Below, piece after piece: positions 1 through 11,654 of a DNA stretch of 64,000 bases (the first letter of the stretch is position 1; every line of letters begins with the position of its first letter). The position numbers and the translations under genes were made by a program. This DNA comes from Henckelia pumila. Its lineage: Eukaryota > Streptophyta > Magnoliopsida > Lamiales > Gesneriaceae. The notes below the pieces were generated by a model. That model ran no database searches. It was not told the DNA's origin and was given only the letters and a program-made list of their open reading frames with translations. The stretch spans positions 91,096,151-91,160,150 of the forward strand of contig NC_133120.1 of assembly GCF_033568475.1 (NCBI RefSeq). Direction: 5' to 3'.

Positions 1-525
1 CTCGCAGACACCATTTCCTTTGCCAGTTCGCCTTGCTGGCTGGTTGATTCATTCGTAATTCTTTGTTTTGATTCTTCAAGACAGTGGCGGTCTTTACGTA
101 GCAAAATATATCACAATTTCTAATGGCCGCATGCGATTCTTTTGTTTGCAAGATTTGAGGAGACGTGCCTTTTCTTGTGTTGTTTTGAGAATTGTTTTTG
201 GTTCTTCTGTGAGAAGTTTATCCAAAGGTGTTTTCTTGCAGCTGGGCTTTTGGGTATTGATGCGCACATAAGCTACTTTATTTGGATTTTTCTTCGTATT
301 GGTTGCTTTTGTTTGGATTCCTAGGGTATTGACTTTAAGGATTTCTACTGAAGGAGCTCAGTAATTGTATTTTGTTTTTGCTCTGGACTATTGTTAATAG
401 TGATTCATGATTGGAGAGGAAAGATAGAAAATGTTTTTGAAGGATCTTGGTTTGACCCACAAGGGGTTTTGCCGAGGGAGCTTGATGTTTTTGTTTCTTG
501 TTCTTCTCGATTAGGATGAGAAGAT
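1..525 (+). other. 5' leader / upstream region of the MAPKKK gene
   Basis: No conserved coding sequence is visible here. The stretch is T-rich and ends in a pyrimidine run followed by an AG near position 513, just ahead of the ATG at 526. It is therefore probably 5' untranslated sequence with a leader intron, as is common in plant Raf-like kinase genes. The short open frames do not resemble known proteins. The promoter probably lies at or beyond the left edge. Confidence 0.5.
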
Positions 526-3500
526 ATGAAAAGTTTTCTGAAGAAACTTCACATAGGGTCTAACCACTCTGCAGACTCAGAAGGTTCTACCTCATCATCT
601 AAGAGTAATAATAGGTTGTCCAGCGATGGTTCTCCAACCGGGAAGCCTTCATACTCTAAATCTGAGAATCGACCATTTTCGAACATTTCAGGGTGGTTAA
701 ATTCTGTTACAAATAAGAATACTCACAGTCTACCGTCATCTTCCAATGCAAAGAGGGAAGAAAGGAAGGAAGTTTTTGATCCTGTGGGCAGTAGCAGCTT
801 GGACGCTTCTCTGGGTGCAGTGAGGGCTGATTCGGGATCAAGTAATTTGAGGGATCCTGATATAGAGGAATATCAGATACAGCTGGCTTTGGAGTTGAGT
901 GCAAAGGAGGATCCCGAGGCAGTTCAAATTGAAGCTGTAAAGCAGATTAGTTTAGGCTCTTTTCCTGCTGAAAATACTCCAGCTGAAGTTGCTGCATATC
1001 GTTACTGGGTAAGGGTCTTCATGTCCTGCAATGGTTTTCATCTGTTTGGTTTTTTGTTACTTGATCATAGATTTTATTATTAAATGTTATAGTCGAATGA
1101 CATTATGCATCAACGTTTTAGCACATGATGGCAAGTTAAGTGAAAATTTCGAATCCAATTCTCAGTTACGCTTGATTCCAAATATTCATCTCGTTTGTAG
1201 TTTGATTATTGACCACTTGAGTTTGTGTTAGTGTCATTTATGCTGTGTGGACGGAAGTTCGTAGTCCACAGCTAATCTTTTGCATCACGTGCCAAAACTT
1301 GCAAATTATAAAATACTAACCATATCCTTTTTTTTCCCCCTGGGGTACTAACTCTCGTTTAAAGTCAACTTCATTGTGATAGTTGTGAAGAAAGGCCCAA
1401 GGTTTTTCGATTTAAAAATTTTTCGAAACCATCAATCAGGAAATTGGAACGCTGCCCCATGATCCTCAAGACTTAGGACCACATAATGTCAAGATTCTTT
1501 CACAATGGTGCTCTATCCTTCTACCTTTGCCCAGTCTCTTAGTAGTTGACAGTACAGAAATCTGAAAAACATGATGACCCATCTTCGACATAATGTATGA
1601 ATTGCTTTTTCTTTCTTTTTTTGTTCCCCTTATTTTTTACTTGAAGTCATTGGAAGGATTTATCATATTTATTTCCATCTGCAGTTATGAGATCATTTCA
1701 CATGTTTCTGTATTCTGTATTCTTCATTGACATAATAAATAATAATATTCCCATGCATGAGCCACTTAGATTTCGTTTTCTAACATATCTCATATTATAG
1801 ATTTAACTATTATTCACAGAATTACAATGCTCTTAGCTATGACGACAAGATTCTGGATGGTTTCTATGATCTATATGGCATTTTAAACGAGTCCACATCG
1901 TCGAGAATGCCTTCCCTAGTTGATCTGCAAGGAGCACCTGTTTCTGATGATATAAGTTGGGAAGCAATTCTAGTAAATAAAGCAGCCGATCCCAAGTTGT
2001 CGAGGCTTGAGCAGGAAGCATTGGAGTTGGCTTCTAAAGTAAGACCTGACCAGGGAATGGTTTTTACTTGCAGTATGGTGCAGAAACTTGCTACAATAGT
2101 TTCTGATCATATGGGGGGGCCGGTTAGTGATCCCGACAAGATGTTGATCGCATGGAGAAATATAAGCCGTAGCTTGAAAGCAACCCACAGGAGCATGGTT
2201 TTGCCTATTGGTTCTTTGACAATTGGTCTGGCGCGTCATCGAGCATTGTTGTTTAAGGTACTAAATACTTCTCGATGAGAATATTTTCATGAAACAAACT
2301 GCAAGTCATATCTTCAACCCATCTCATTGTCTTATTTGGGCATTCCTAGCGTGTTGCATGAGATAAACCTCAGGGAAAACCACAATTTGTTTCTCATGCT
2401 GGAGCTGGATCTCTAATTGAGAATGCAGATCCAGTTTTAATTTTGAGTGCGTAGTATGTGGTTTTTCCCGAAATGGAGAAGAGCGAATGAAGAATAAAAA
2501 CAAAAATACCCTTTATTTTTCATTCTTTTATTTTTAATTTTATCTTGTTTCAAATCGGGGCGGAGGAAACAGTCTTTTACGACTTAGTTCCCTTCAGAAG
2601 CCAGTGTCATGAAAGATACAGTGATGTGTTGCTCCCAGGCATCTCTAGAACTTGGATCTCTTTCCTTAATGCTCTTTTTATTCTTTACCCATTGATGAGA
2701 AGATCAATCTGTTACTGAGGAGACCAGGTAAAGGTTTCTTAGATCAGCTTGACCTAAACAATATACTAAATTACTAATAGAAGAATGAAAGTCGAAATCC
2801 CACTTGCTTGTTCATTTCTGCTTTCTTTATTCGTTGAAATATTCGGTCTTCATTTGTTTTTCTCTCCAATTGCGGGAAGGTAAGTTGGGTTTCTCCTTCT
2901 ATTATTCCCATTTTCTGTTTTACACAGTGACGGATATCATCTATTCTTCCCTTAAGTATCAGCACTTAAGTTTTTCCAGTTTAGGGTGATAAACCAATTT
3001 ATTTTCACTATTTGCTAAATGGCTTCATTAGGTTTTATACATCCTTGTGGTGACTTGACATGTCAATATGCTTCATTATTAGTTACCATTTACTAATTCT
3101 GCGCTGAGAAGTCTGCTTTCATTCATACATATTTGTCCTTATATGATTTAGGGATTTAGTTATAGATTTGAATTCTTCATGCAGCCTTTTGTCTATCTGG
3201 CATCATTATGTAGGTTTTGGCAGATAGTTTGGGCATCCGTTGCCGCTTGGTCAAGGGGCTGGAATTTGCAGGTTCTGCTGATGTCGCAATGAGCATTGTA
3301 GAAATTGATGGAAGGCAAGTACTAATTGACAGATTTCATCTATCTTTTTAGCTGAAATGTTGGTCTTATGTTATCCTTCTTTTCCCCTGCCTGTCCTTTT
3401 TTTCTTTTTATATCTTTAGAATTGTTGAATTATATCCTTGTTCCATATGAGAATGTTAAGTTTAGATACTAAATGAAATATTAAATTATAATCTGTTGTA

Positions 3501-6500
3501 GAACATGCCTACCTGACTCTAATTAGCTGTTAGAATTCTTAAGGTGGCCTTGAGTCTTATTGACATCATTTCTCTTGATCGTCATTGATTTTACTGCTCG
3601 ATTTGTAGTTGTCTTGATTAATTCTTTGTTTCTAACAGTATACTGTTGCAGATCACATTTCTTCAATATTTTGAATGATCATTTTGCAATATATTACTTC
3701 TCCCTCATTCCTCTTTCTGACTAAGTATGCTTCAGGGAGTTCATTGTTGATTTAATGGCGGACCCTGGTACACTCATTCCATCTGATGCCGTAGGGTTGA
3801 ATATGGACCTTGAGGGCTCTTCTCATGTGGCTTCATCGAGTGGTGGAATATCCAATTTATTAGAAGACCATCAAGAGTTTTCAACTATGGATAAGAAAAG
3901 CATATTTCGAGAGAATGTTCCAATGGAAAAGGAATTTATGGTGAAAGCTCAAGAAGGGTCCAAATACAATAATAATAGTTCAAAAACACCGTTGTTTGTC
4001 AAGGAGCCATCAAGGGAAATCCAATCCAGGTCTAATCATCCTTATGCACATGCAAGATCGCCGTCATGGACCGAAGGCGTAAGCACTCCAACTGTCAGAA
4101 GAATGAAAGCGAAGGATGTTTCACAATTAGTGATGGATGCTGCCAAAGAAAATCCCCAGTTAGCTCAGAAGCTCCATGACGTTCTACTTGAAAGTGGCGT
4201 TGTTGCTCCTCCAAACTTGTTCACTGAAATGTACTCAGACCAGTTAGATGTGCAACTGGTGGACATCAAGCCCATGACACAAGGAAAAGAAAAAGGAGGA
4301 AGTGATGGCAAAAATAAAGCTAAGGATCACACTAACCTAGATCGAAGTTCTCTACCTCCACTGCCACATCATGGTTTTCGTAATAGAGGCAATTCGGGTA
4401 CTCCTTTGGAGGGGCAGTCTGATTTGAAAATAATTACTGGGCGTCCTAGTTCGTCAGAGTTCGAAATAGATCCTGCAAAGTACAAAAACAATGTTCCTGT
4501 TGCCGCTGCTGCTGCCGCCGCCGCCGCCGCAGTTGCCTCTTCAATGGTAGCTGCGGCTGTAAAGGCAAGTGATTCAAAGCTTCAACTTCCTGTAGCAGCT
4601 GCAGCCACTGCAACAGCTGCAGCTGCAGCTGTTGTAGCAACTACTGCAGCAGTTACTAAGCAGTATGAGATATTGGAAACAACTGTTCTTTCGCCAGACA
4701 GTCCTTTTGCCATTGTTAATCAAGCAGAGTGTATAAGAAGTGATGGAGACATGGATGTAGCTGTTTCTGAACAACGAGGAAGTGGTATCCATGAACGCGA
4801 GGGTCCGAGGGAAAATTTGGAGGGAGAGAGAATATCAGACAGGTCAGCGGGTAACGAAAGTTCTAAATCTGATGTAACACTTGATGATGTAGCTGATTGT
4901 GAAATCCCATGGGAGGACATCTCCTTGGGTGAGCGCATCGGGCTTGGTACTAATCTTGAATTATACTCAGCCTTATATATATATATGTATGTATATTTGT
5001 TTGGACCAGTTGATTCCAACTCCGAGCACAAATTAATTTGACATATCTTATTGCAGGATCTTATGGTGAAGTCTACCGTGGAGACTGGCATGGAACTGTG
5101 AGTATCTGATAAGTCTTGTGGTAGCTGGGGACATTTATTTTTATTATTCTTTACATGGTATATAAAACATGTGAAGTAGCCGTCGCGTGTATATCATGTA
5201 GTTGAACTTTGTTTGTGTGCAGGATGTGTAACCAGAACAAGTTTCTTGCTTTTTTCATCTCATTACAGATCGAAATTCTTACAAGTGTCCAATTGGTGAA
5301 CAAAACTCATGGTTTTTAACTCAAAAAATGTTTGTTTCTCTATTTTCTTTGCCTTGATTGGATTCTTAATCTCTGTGTGTCAAAATAAGATGTTACTGAT
5401 GGGCAATCAGCAAAAATTCTGGGTTACGTCAATATTCCTCATTAATAGGGGGAAACAACTTTATACTCTCTTTAGCAGCATGCATGTTTTTTTTAAATAA
5501 AATAAAAAAAATAAAAACAGGCTTGTGTTCTCTCTTGGACACAAAGACCGGATTTTTATCTTTAAATCAATATGGATTCAGGAGCACCTAGTGCAGTGAG
5601 GATCTTGGCAGTGCCAATAAATCATATCTCAGATACTTAGAGCATTCTATTCTTGCTTTCTATGTCGTGTTTACTTCTAACTTGCAGCATTTTCTAAACC
5701 AAACAAGACAATTGTCCACTTTCCAGTCATCAGCATGATCCCTCTCAAAAATACTTCATGTTCATGCTCCTCAAAATTGGGGACGAGGGATCAAAAAATC
5801 TTCTGCATGTTAGATATTTACTTCTGTGATAGTAGTTGTTTGTATGTGTATTTATTGTTCGTTGTTCTACATGGCTGTAATTTTTTTCAGATGCTGATCT
5901 TCAGTAAAGAATAAATATAACTTGATTCCGACTTTTAGGAAGTTGCTGTCAAAAAATTCCTTGACCAAGCTATTACTGGAGAATTTCTGGAGGAATTTAA
6001 AAGTGAGGTAAATAAGATACTTTTGAAGTACATTTCTATCCTACGTTGTAATGGCACATACAATTTTTCTTTCGTTTTTTTAACTATTTTAGTTTTGCAA
6101 AATATTGGGTCTGAAGAAGGGTTGAGAAATCTCCAGTACTTATTATCTTTGGATATCGTGATTTTCATACCCATTGAAGGGATGTTTTCTCTATGATCAA
6201 TCATTTGACATTATAGAATGATCTGTCAAGCATTAATGATTAGTTACACAATTGAATGTCCTTGAAGATTTGTTTTGCAGAACGTTTTAACAATTGTCAC
6301 TCAACTTGAACAATTTTTTCATTGCCAGAACTTTCACGTCCTTGTCATATCCTACTTTCTGTTATTTAACAAATTAGTTTTGGCATGTTGTTTACCATCT
6401 GACATGCATGATTTTGCAAGATTCAAATAATGAAAAGGCTCAGGCATCCAAATGTAGTTCTCTTCATGGGAGCTGTTACTCGTCCCCCTAATCTTTCAAT

Positions 6501-6861
6501 TGTGACTGAATTTCTTCCTCGGTATGCTGAAATCCTTTTTAAGTTCTTGACTTTTACGATCCATGTAGTTCACTTGCTTATGATAGTATTATATTATTTG
6601 TCACACAACTTATCGGTAGAAAATGCAAGCTTGATAGCCTTGGAAGACTCAAGCCACATTTTAATTTTAACCATTTATGGCGCGTTTTCCTTTGTCTGCT
6701 TTAACATATTCACTGAGAAGTCTCTTCCATGTCCAAACTCTGGCCAAATAAATTTATTGGAAACAAATTTCTTTAACTGTAGCTAAGTTTGAATTCAATT
6801 TACCGAGGGTAGCTAGGTTGGTTGGATAAGATGTGATTTGTGTTATTGAATGTATTTCAGC

Positions 6862-6913
<52 letters not shown>

Positions 6914-9900
6914 GAATATTTCCTTTTTTCAAATTATTATCAAGCAACTCCATCAAATTTTGCCAGATGTTAAAGAACATGACTGAAAGATTCAAATGTC
7001 AAAATCTTAGAATGCTGCCTGTCTAGATGGGTTTCTGTTACGATCACAAATTAAGAACTCAATTTATATTGCAAAAGGAATAGAAATATTTTCCCAGAGC
7101 AAGCTCTGTAAACCCTAGCAAAATGCTAGTATCCCCTAGCTCAAGCTAGTTACAAAACAAGAGCAATAACTGAATGAACAAAATAACTTCCTCCTCGTGC
7201 CTTAATCTATTGCCTTCTTTCTCGATTCTTCCAAGACATCTAGGCCCACCATCTAGACACTTCTAAGACATCTTGGGCTATTTGGATCTAGGCCCACTAA
7301 TAACAGCCCACTAATAACAACCCACTAATAACAGGTCCATAACAATGCGTCTATTATTGAATTGACCCGATAGTACCCATTTTTGGAACGTCCAGTGCCA
7401 AAGTCACTGAATGGGTAAGTCGCCAATCCCTGGACTATGTAATGTACTTTATCTGCTGGGTGACGGGTGGGCATTTTACCAGAGGTTTCTAATCTACCCT
7501 TGTGTGATTCCTGTTGAAGCATATACTCGGGGGTGGGTGCAGGGCGGACGATTTTAAAGCAGACTCCCCGTTCATTAGATAGAGAAGATCACCAAGATTG
7601 CGTGATCCGCTGCCGAACTTATTCCAATTCAATAAGAGAGCTCGGATCGGTTTCGATCCGAGCTCTCTTATTGAATTGCTCATTCAACGAGCATTCTCAA
7701 TATTATGCCTTGAAGAGGACTCGAACCTCCACGCTCTTTAGCACGAGACTCAAATTTTGCCAGATGTTAAAGAACATGACTGAAAGATTCAAATGTCAAA
7801 ATCTTAGAATGCTGCCTGTCTAGATGGGTTTCACAGGGAGACTGGTTTATCCTTGATCAAATCTTGTTAAACATTGTTAACTTCACGGATGACTTACTTT
7901 GGTGTTGCTGGTTCTCACAGATTTTATGCATTAAGTTTGTGTGTGTGTGCGCGTTTTGCAATTGTTGAGTGGAGTTTCACCATGTCTCAATTTGGGCGTA
8001 AATTGAAGCAGTTTTATGTTTACAGAGGTAGTTTGTACCGCTTGATTCATCGTCCAAACAATCAACTAGACGAACGCAGACGGTTAAGGATGGCTCTTGA
8101 TACAGTATATTTGTGTTTTTGTCTTTCAATTCTTTATCATAATTTCTATTTTGGAAGAAGTTTTGTTGTACAGATGAGATATATATTTTTATGTTACAGG
8201 CTCGAGGAATGAATTATTTGCACAATTGCACACCGGTGATAGTTCATCGCGATTTGAAATCCCCAAACCTTCTTGTTGATAAGAACTGGGTTGTAAAGGT
8301 GAATATCTTTAGCTGACGATTGAGCCTGTCATATTTTACTTATAATCATCATGTTTGCTTTTCTTCTTCTAGGTATGCGATTTTGGATTGTCAAGGATGA
8401 AACACAGTACTTTTCTTTCTTCAAGGTCAACTGCTGGGACGGTGAGCTAAAATTTGTCTTTCATCATGGTCGTTCATTTGCCTGATGGCTGATGCATCCC
8501 TTGTAGAAATTATACTTTCTGTTGTATGATGAGCTCAGATTTGTCTGGTTGCTGATGCATCACTTGGAGAAATTTTACTTTTTTCCCCGCTAGTACTAAC
8601 TACTAAAACTTCAATTTTCTCCCCTGGATTTCATTTTCTGCTGCGTAGTACGTGATTTAGGTTTTTTATTCTCTAAATGATGTGACATGTTGCAGTGCTC
8701 AGTATATTATTCTACACATAACTTACGTGATGTCATTTGCCTCGACACCCTGTATAGATAATCATGCAAATGGTTAGTTTCTGATATCAATTGCTAAATT
8801 AGATGATCATGCATAATAAATGTCCATTATTTTTTGCCATCTAGGTGTATGCTCACGTGTTACCTAAGCCTTCATGAAATAGCATAATGATCCAATCATG
8901 CGACGACTAATTTTTGTTGCATCATTTGGTTATCAGCCATTTGGTAGATGACAACTCAATTGCTGGTTTGGAGATATTTGATTGCTAAGTTTTGCCTTCA
9001 AAAAGGTGGTTTGCCGGGATCTGTGGCTCAAAAATAAATTCAACTTACCGTGCCAATGTCTGTTGAAGGAATACAATCACCTTTCATAGGCTTAATTTTT
9101 GCATCCTACCTCCAATATATCTTCAGTCTTGTGGAATCTGTGTTTCTCTGAAAACTAGTCATGATTTTTTTACTTGTCTGAAGTAGATAGTTGAAGTACA
9201 GGGACACCTGTGATGGATATGCTTTATCCTTTATTTTGTTGAGTACACGTGATTGATTCATCCGACTAATTTCTGTGGCAATTTGGACTAATTTTCTGTT
9301 GTGTAACTATAATTGTATTTATTTACTGATTGCTATAATCTTTGTGTTGTTTGCCTTGACAGTTGATCTTAAATTCAATGTTTTTATTGTGCAACTTAAC
9401 CACCTCATTTTAGTTATTTATTTTTGCTACTAACCTTGACTTCTTATTGCTTGAAAAATCTCTTCGAAGTTAAATCTTAGTCTTCAAGTTTTGATTGTGA
9501 GACACTGATTATCATCTTATATTTACCTTTCTTCAGGCAGAGTGGATGGCACCAGAAGTTCTAAGAAATGAACCATCAAATGAGAAGTATGTCTCCTGCT
9601 TATTATCAGTCATGGAGTTCATACTTCATACTGCATACATAACCAGATTATAAAATAAATTTAGTCTGATTTGGTTTTTGATTGATTTGAATACAGATGC
9701 GATGTTTTTAGCTTTGGTGTCATACTGTGGGAGCTTTGCACTATGCAGCAACCTTGGGGAGGAATGAACCCAATGCAAGTTGTTGGGGCTGTTGGGTTTC
9801 AGCATCGTCGTCTTGACATTCCAGATAACATGGATCCAGTGATTGCTGATATAATCACTAAATGCTGGCAAACGTGAGTGACTTCCTCCTTTCCTTTTTA

Positions 9901-10519
9901 AGTTCACAACAAATATTAGTCATGAATTCTCACAAATGGAGTTGATTGGAAGATTTCCATCAAATTCATCTTTCAAATTGGAATCATTCGATTAAATTCA
10001 AACTCAACCTGAGTGATTTGTCCCATCAAGAACTTACAACCGATCAATTCAAAACCATCCAAATCAATTTGGATCCATCCCTTTCAATGCTTTGTTTCTG
10101 GGATTACATTTGGCTAGAAAAGTTACCCCACATACAAAACTGTTTGTTTATTATGTTGCTAGAATGGGTTATTATATAGATAAAATAACTCAATTCGGAT
10201 TAAATGGCTGGTTAAACTCTTTCGATATATCATTTAATCATTTATTTATCCTAGATCCAGGTTTGTTTTGGTGGTCAAGCTCGACCCTAGGTAGGAATCG
10301 TTCAGTGTTTTGAGTTAAGATTATGATGTAGTATACTAATTCTCCGTTGTACACCATCCCAACATTTTGGGATTATCGGAGTAGTTCTGTATAGCAACGC
10401 TAAGCTAACCATTCCATGTTGAAAATTGTAGAGATCCGAGGTTACGGCCATCATTTTCCGAAATTATGGCTGCGCTTAAACCGCTTCAGAAGCCTATCAC
10501 CAGTAAGCAGAGTGGTTGA
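526..10519 (+). CDS. Raf-like MAPKKK, EDR1/SIS8 group serine/threonine kinase
   Basis: Thirteen exons close in frame to about 1001 residues: 526-1008, 1820-2257, 3214-3314, 3736-4946, 5057-5097, 5939-6007, 6421-6521, 8026-8104, 8200-8298, 8373-8441, 9537-9586, 9697-9873, 10432-10519. The N-terminus ([13 protein letters not shown]) and the EDR1 domain (about residues 150-360, from [17 protein letters not shown] onward) place it in the EDR1/CTR1-like Raf group, closest to Arabidopsis SIS8 (usually about 1030 aa). A low-complexity middle with alanine tracts precedes the C-terminal kinase. There VAVKK holds the ATP lysine (about K763), HRDLKSPN the catalytic Asp (about D859), and CDFG starts the activation loop (about D877). 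All key residues are present, so it looks active. Members act in defence, ethylene, sugar and salt signalling; the exact ortholog is inferred. Intron 3 has a GC donor and intron 7 carries foreign DNA. Confidence 0.95.
3315..3735 (+). other. GC-AG intron (intron 3 of the MAPKKK)
   Basis: The exon ends in GATGGAAG and the intron starts GCAAGT, the strong-consensus context of GC-AG introns. Joining AG to the next exon (G GAG TTC) restores the conserved EDR1-domain sequence [16 protein letters not shown]. The nearest GT, four bases downstream, shifts the frame and runs into a stop at once, so the GC donor is the only consistent choice. Confidence 0.88.
4497..4656 (+). repeat. GCN-repeat stretch coding for alanine tracts
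   Basis: Two clusters of mixed GCT/GCC/GCA codons encode alanine runs (one of about ten consecutive alanines) in the linker between the EDR1 domain and the kinase domain. The mixed codons suggest selection for the peptide, or old slippage, rather than a young pure trinucleotide repeat. Confidence 0.85.
6861..6911. repeat. Compound (CT)n(CA)n microsatellite in intron 7
   Basis: About 11 CT units are followed by about 14 CA units inside intron 7 of the kinase gene. It is a simple-sequence repeat and probably length-polymorphic. Confidence 0.95.
6953..7035. repeat. 83-bp direct repeat, left copy
   Basis: This 83-bp block of intron sequence recurs at 7750-7832 with no mismatch that I can see. 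The two copies bracket a 714-bp insert of foreign DNA, so they look like a long duplication of the target made when the insert was captured. Confidence 0.95.
7036..7344 (-). mobile_element. LTR-retroelement fragment or solo LTR (fossil)
   Basis: The block begins TGTTACG and ends CATAACA, so it has TG...CA ends inside a short TGTTA/TAACA inversion, as LTRs do. It contains a thrice-repeated CCCACTAATAACA-like motif. Read on the minus strand it looks like a roughly 309-bp copia-type LTR. No 5-bp target duplication flanks it directly: one end abuts the 83-bp repeat and the other abuts plastid-derived DNA. No coding capacity is seen. Confidence 0.6.
7345..7748. other. Nuclear plastid DNA insertion (NUPT), ycf15-trnL-CAA region
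   Basis: This stretch reads like the plastid inverted-repeat spacer between ycf15/ycf2 and trnL-CAA. It ends in the 3' part of the tRNA and carries the characteristic near-perfect hairpin (arms 7626-7649 and 7654-7677). Its composition is more GC-rich than the surrounding intron. It lies inside intron 7 of the nuclear kinase gene and is non-functional there. Confidence 0.82.
7706..7748 (-). pseudogene. Truncated plastid tRNA-Leu(CAA), 3' part only
   Basis: The minus strand carries the variable arm, T arm (GGTTCGAGTCC) and acceptor end (TTCAAGGCA) of plastid trnL-CAA. The sequence breaks off at the anticodon stem, exactly where the 83-bp repeat starts. Without the 5' half it cannot form a tRNA. 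It marks one end of the plastid insertion. Confidence 0.85.
7750..7832. repeat. 83-bp direct repeat, right copy
   Basis: Identical to 6953-7035. It forms the right border of the patchwork insertion in intron 7; normal intron sequence resumes after it. Confidence 0.95.
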
Positions 10520-11519
10520 GGAAGAAAGATTGGTCTGCATCAACTTTTACGAACCATAATGTGATCACACAAGCCGCCTTGAAATGAAGGCATGTCACAT
10601 TAATGGTATTTGATCATTGTTGAAAGTGTACAATGAAAGATCTCGACGGAGACTACACAGTTGTATGAATCCGAACACATACATTATCCTTTGTTGTTGA
10701 CTTGTTTCATTGCTTTTCTGGGCACCAAGTGAAATTGTGCAGTGTGTATGTTTATGTCCATATGTAATTTACTGTAATCAATGCCTGATTGTAAAAGAAT
10801 TATTTTGGCAGCTTAGGGAAAAATAAAGAAGCTATTTTACTGGTTAGATTGAGTCTGTGGGTGTAATGGTAGTGGCTTTGGTTTTCTTTCTTGAATTTTT
10901 GGGTTTCAAATCAATTTTAAATAAACAACTGAAATAAATAAACAATTGACATTCATTTTTGTGATTAAAATTCAATTAATTATGTTCGAAGTACAAAAAA
11001 ATTATGCATATGTATAATGAATGCTGAAATCATAAAGATTAGATAAATATTTTTGTGGATGTAAATTTTCTGGGAAAGGAATTCAAAGTGAAATACCACA
11101 TGTCCTTTTTCTGTTTCAAAGTGTGAAATTCTTTGCTCGACAATAATCTGAGTATCTGACATCTACTTTAAACAAAGGGTCGTGCAATTCGAGATAAATG
11201 GTAAAGTTTGTCAGCAACCAAATCAAAATTCAAAAATAATGAGTGGCATTTTCGTCGGCATACTCTCAATCAAATAATGTCATTTTACTTTTACCATCAT
11301 GTTTAACAATAATATTCTTAAAACCTTTTTTTATTATTAACACAACGGGTAATTAACATACTTTTACCCGCATGTTTAACAAGAATATTCTTAAAACTTT
11401 TTTTATTATTAACACAACATACTTTTATCAAATAAATTTTAAACACGACAATTATGTAACATTTACATCACGATCAAATTAACCAATATCTTTGGGGGAA
11501 AAAAAAATACTTTATTTGT
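10520..11519. other. 3' UTR of the kinase, then AT-rich intergenic DNA
   Basis: The first 300 bases or so are likely kinase 3' UTR (T-rich, with AATAAA-like motifs near 10824). The rest is AT-rich with no recognisable gene. A roughly 58-bp imperfect tandem duplication lies at 11288-11418. Confidence 0.6.
11288..11418. repeat. Imperfect tandem duplication of about 58 bp
   Basis: The block starting CTTTTACCATCATGTTTAAC (11288-11346) recurs with a few changes at about 11361-11418, separated by a short spacer. It lies roughly 240 bp upstream of the thaumatin-like start codon. Confidence 0.85.
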
Positions 11520-11528
11520 TATATATAA
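11520..11528 (+). promoter_or_regulatory. TATA box of the thaumatin-like gene
   Basis: TATATATAA lies about 130 bp upstream of the ATG at 11655. It is the only good TATA motif in the right place, and implies a leader of about 100 nt. Confidence 0.6.
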
Positions 11529-11654
11529 ACTTTATTGCTGCTCCACCGTAAAAACTTACTATCCCTCTCCCCCTCCTTCTTGGGTTCATTACCTCCATTT
11601 TTGTTTGGCTATCTATATTACATCCTTGGTTGCAGGCTGCCACCTTGCTCAGCC

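Noticed and set aside
4446-4792. Minus-strand Gln/Leu- and Cys/Ser-rich frames
   Set aside because: They are the antisense of the alanine-coding GCN repeats of the kinase gene.
6861-6911. Regularly spaced repeat considered as a CRISPR-like array
   Set aside because: It is a dinucleotide microsatellite in a plant intron; no spacer structure exists anywhere in the window.
7325-7522. Open frame on the minus strand inside the plastid-derived block
   Set aside because: It follows plastid spacer sequence, matches no protein I know and sits in an intron; treated as part of the NUPT.
7706-7752. Possible tRNA-Leu gene
   Set aside because: Only the 3' part is present and the anticodon stem and 5' half are missing, so it cannot be a working tRNA gene.
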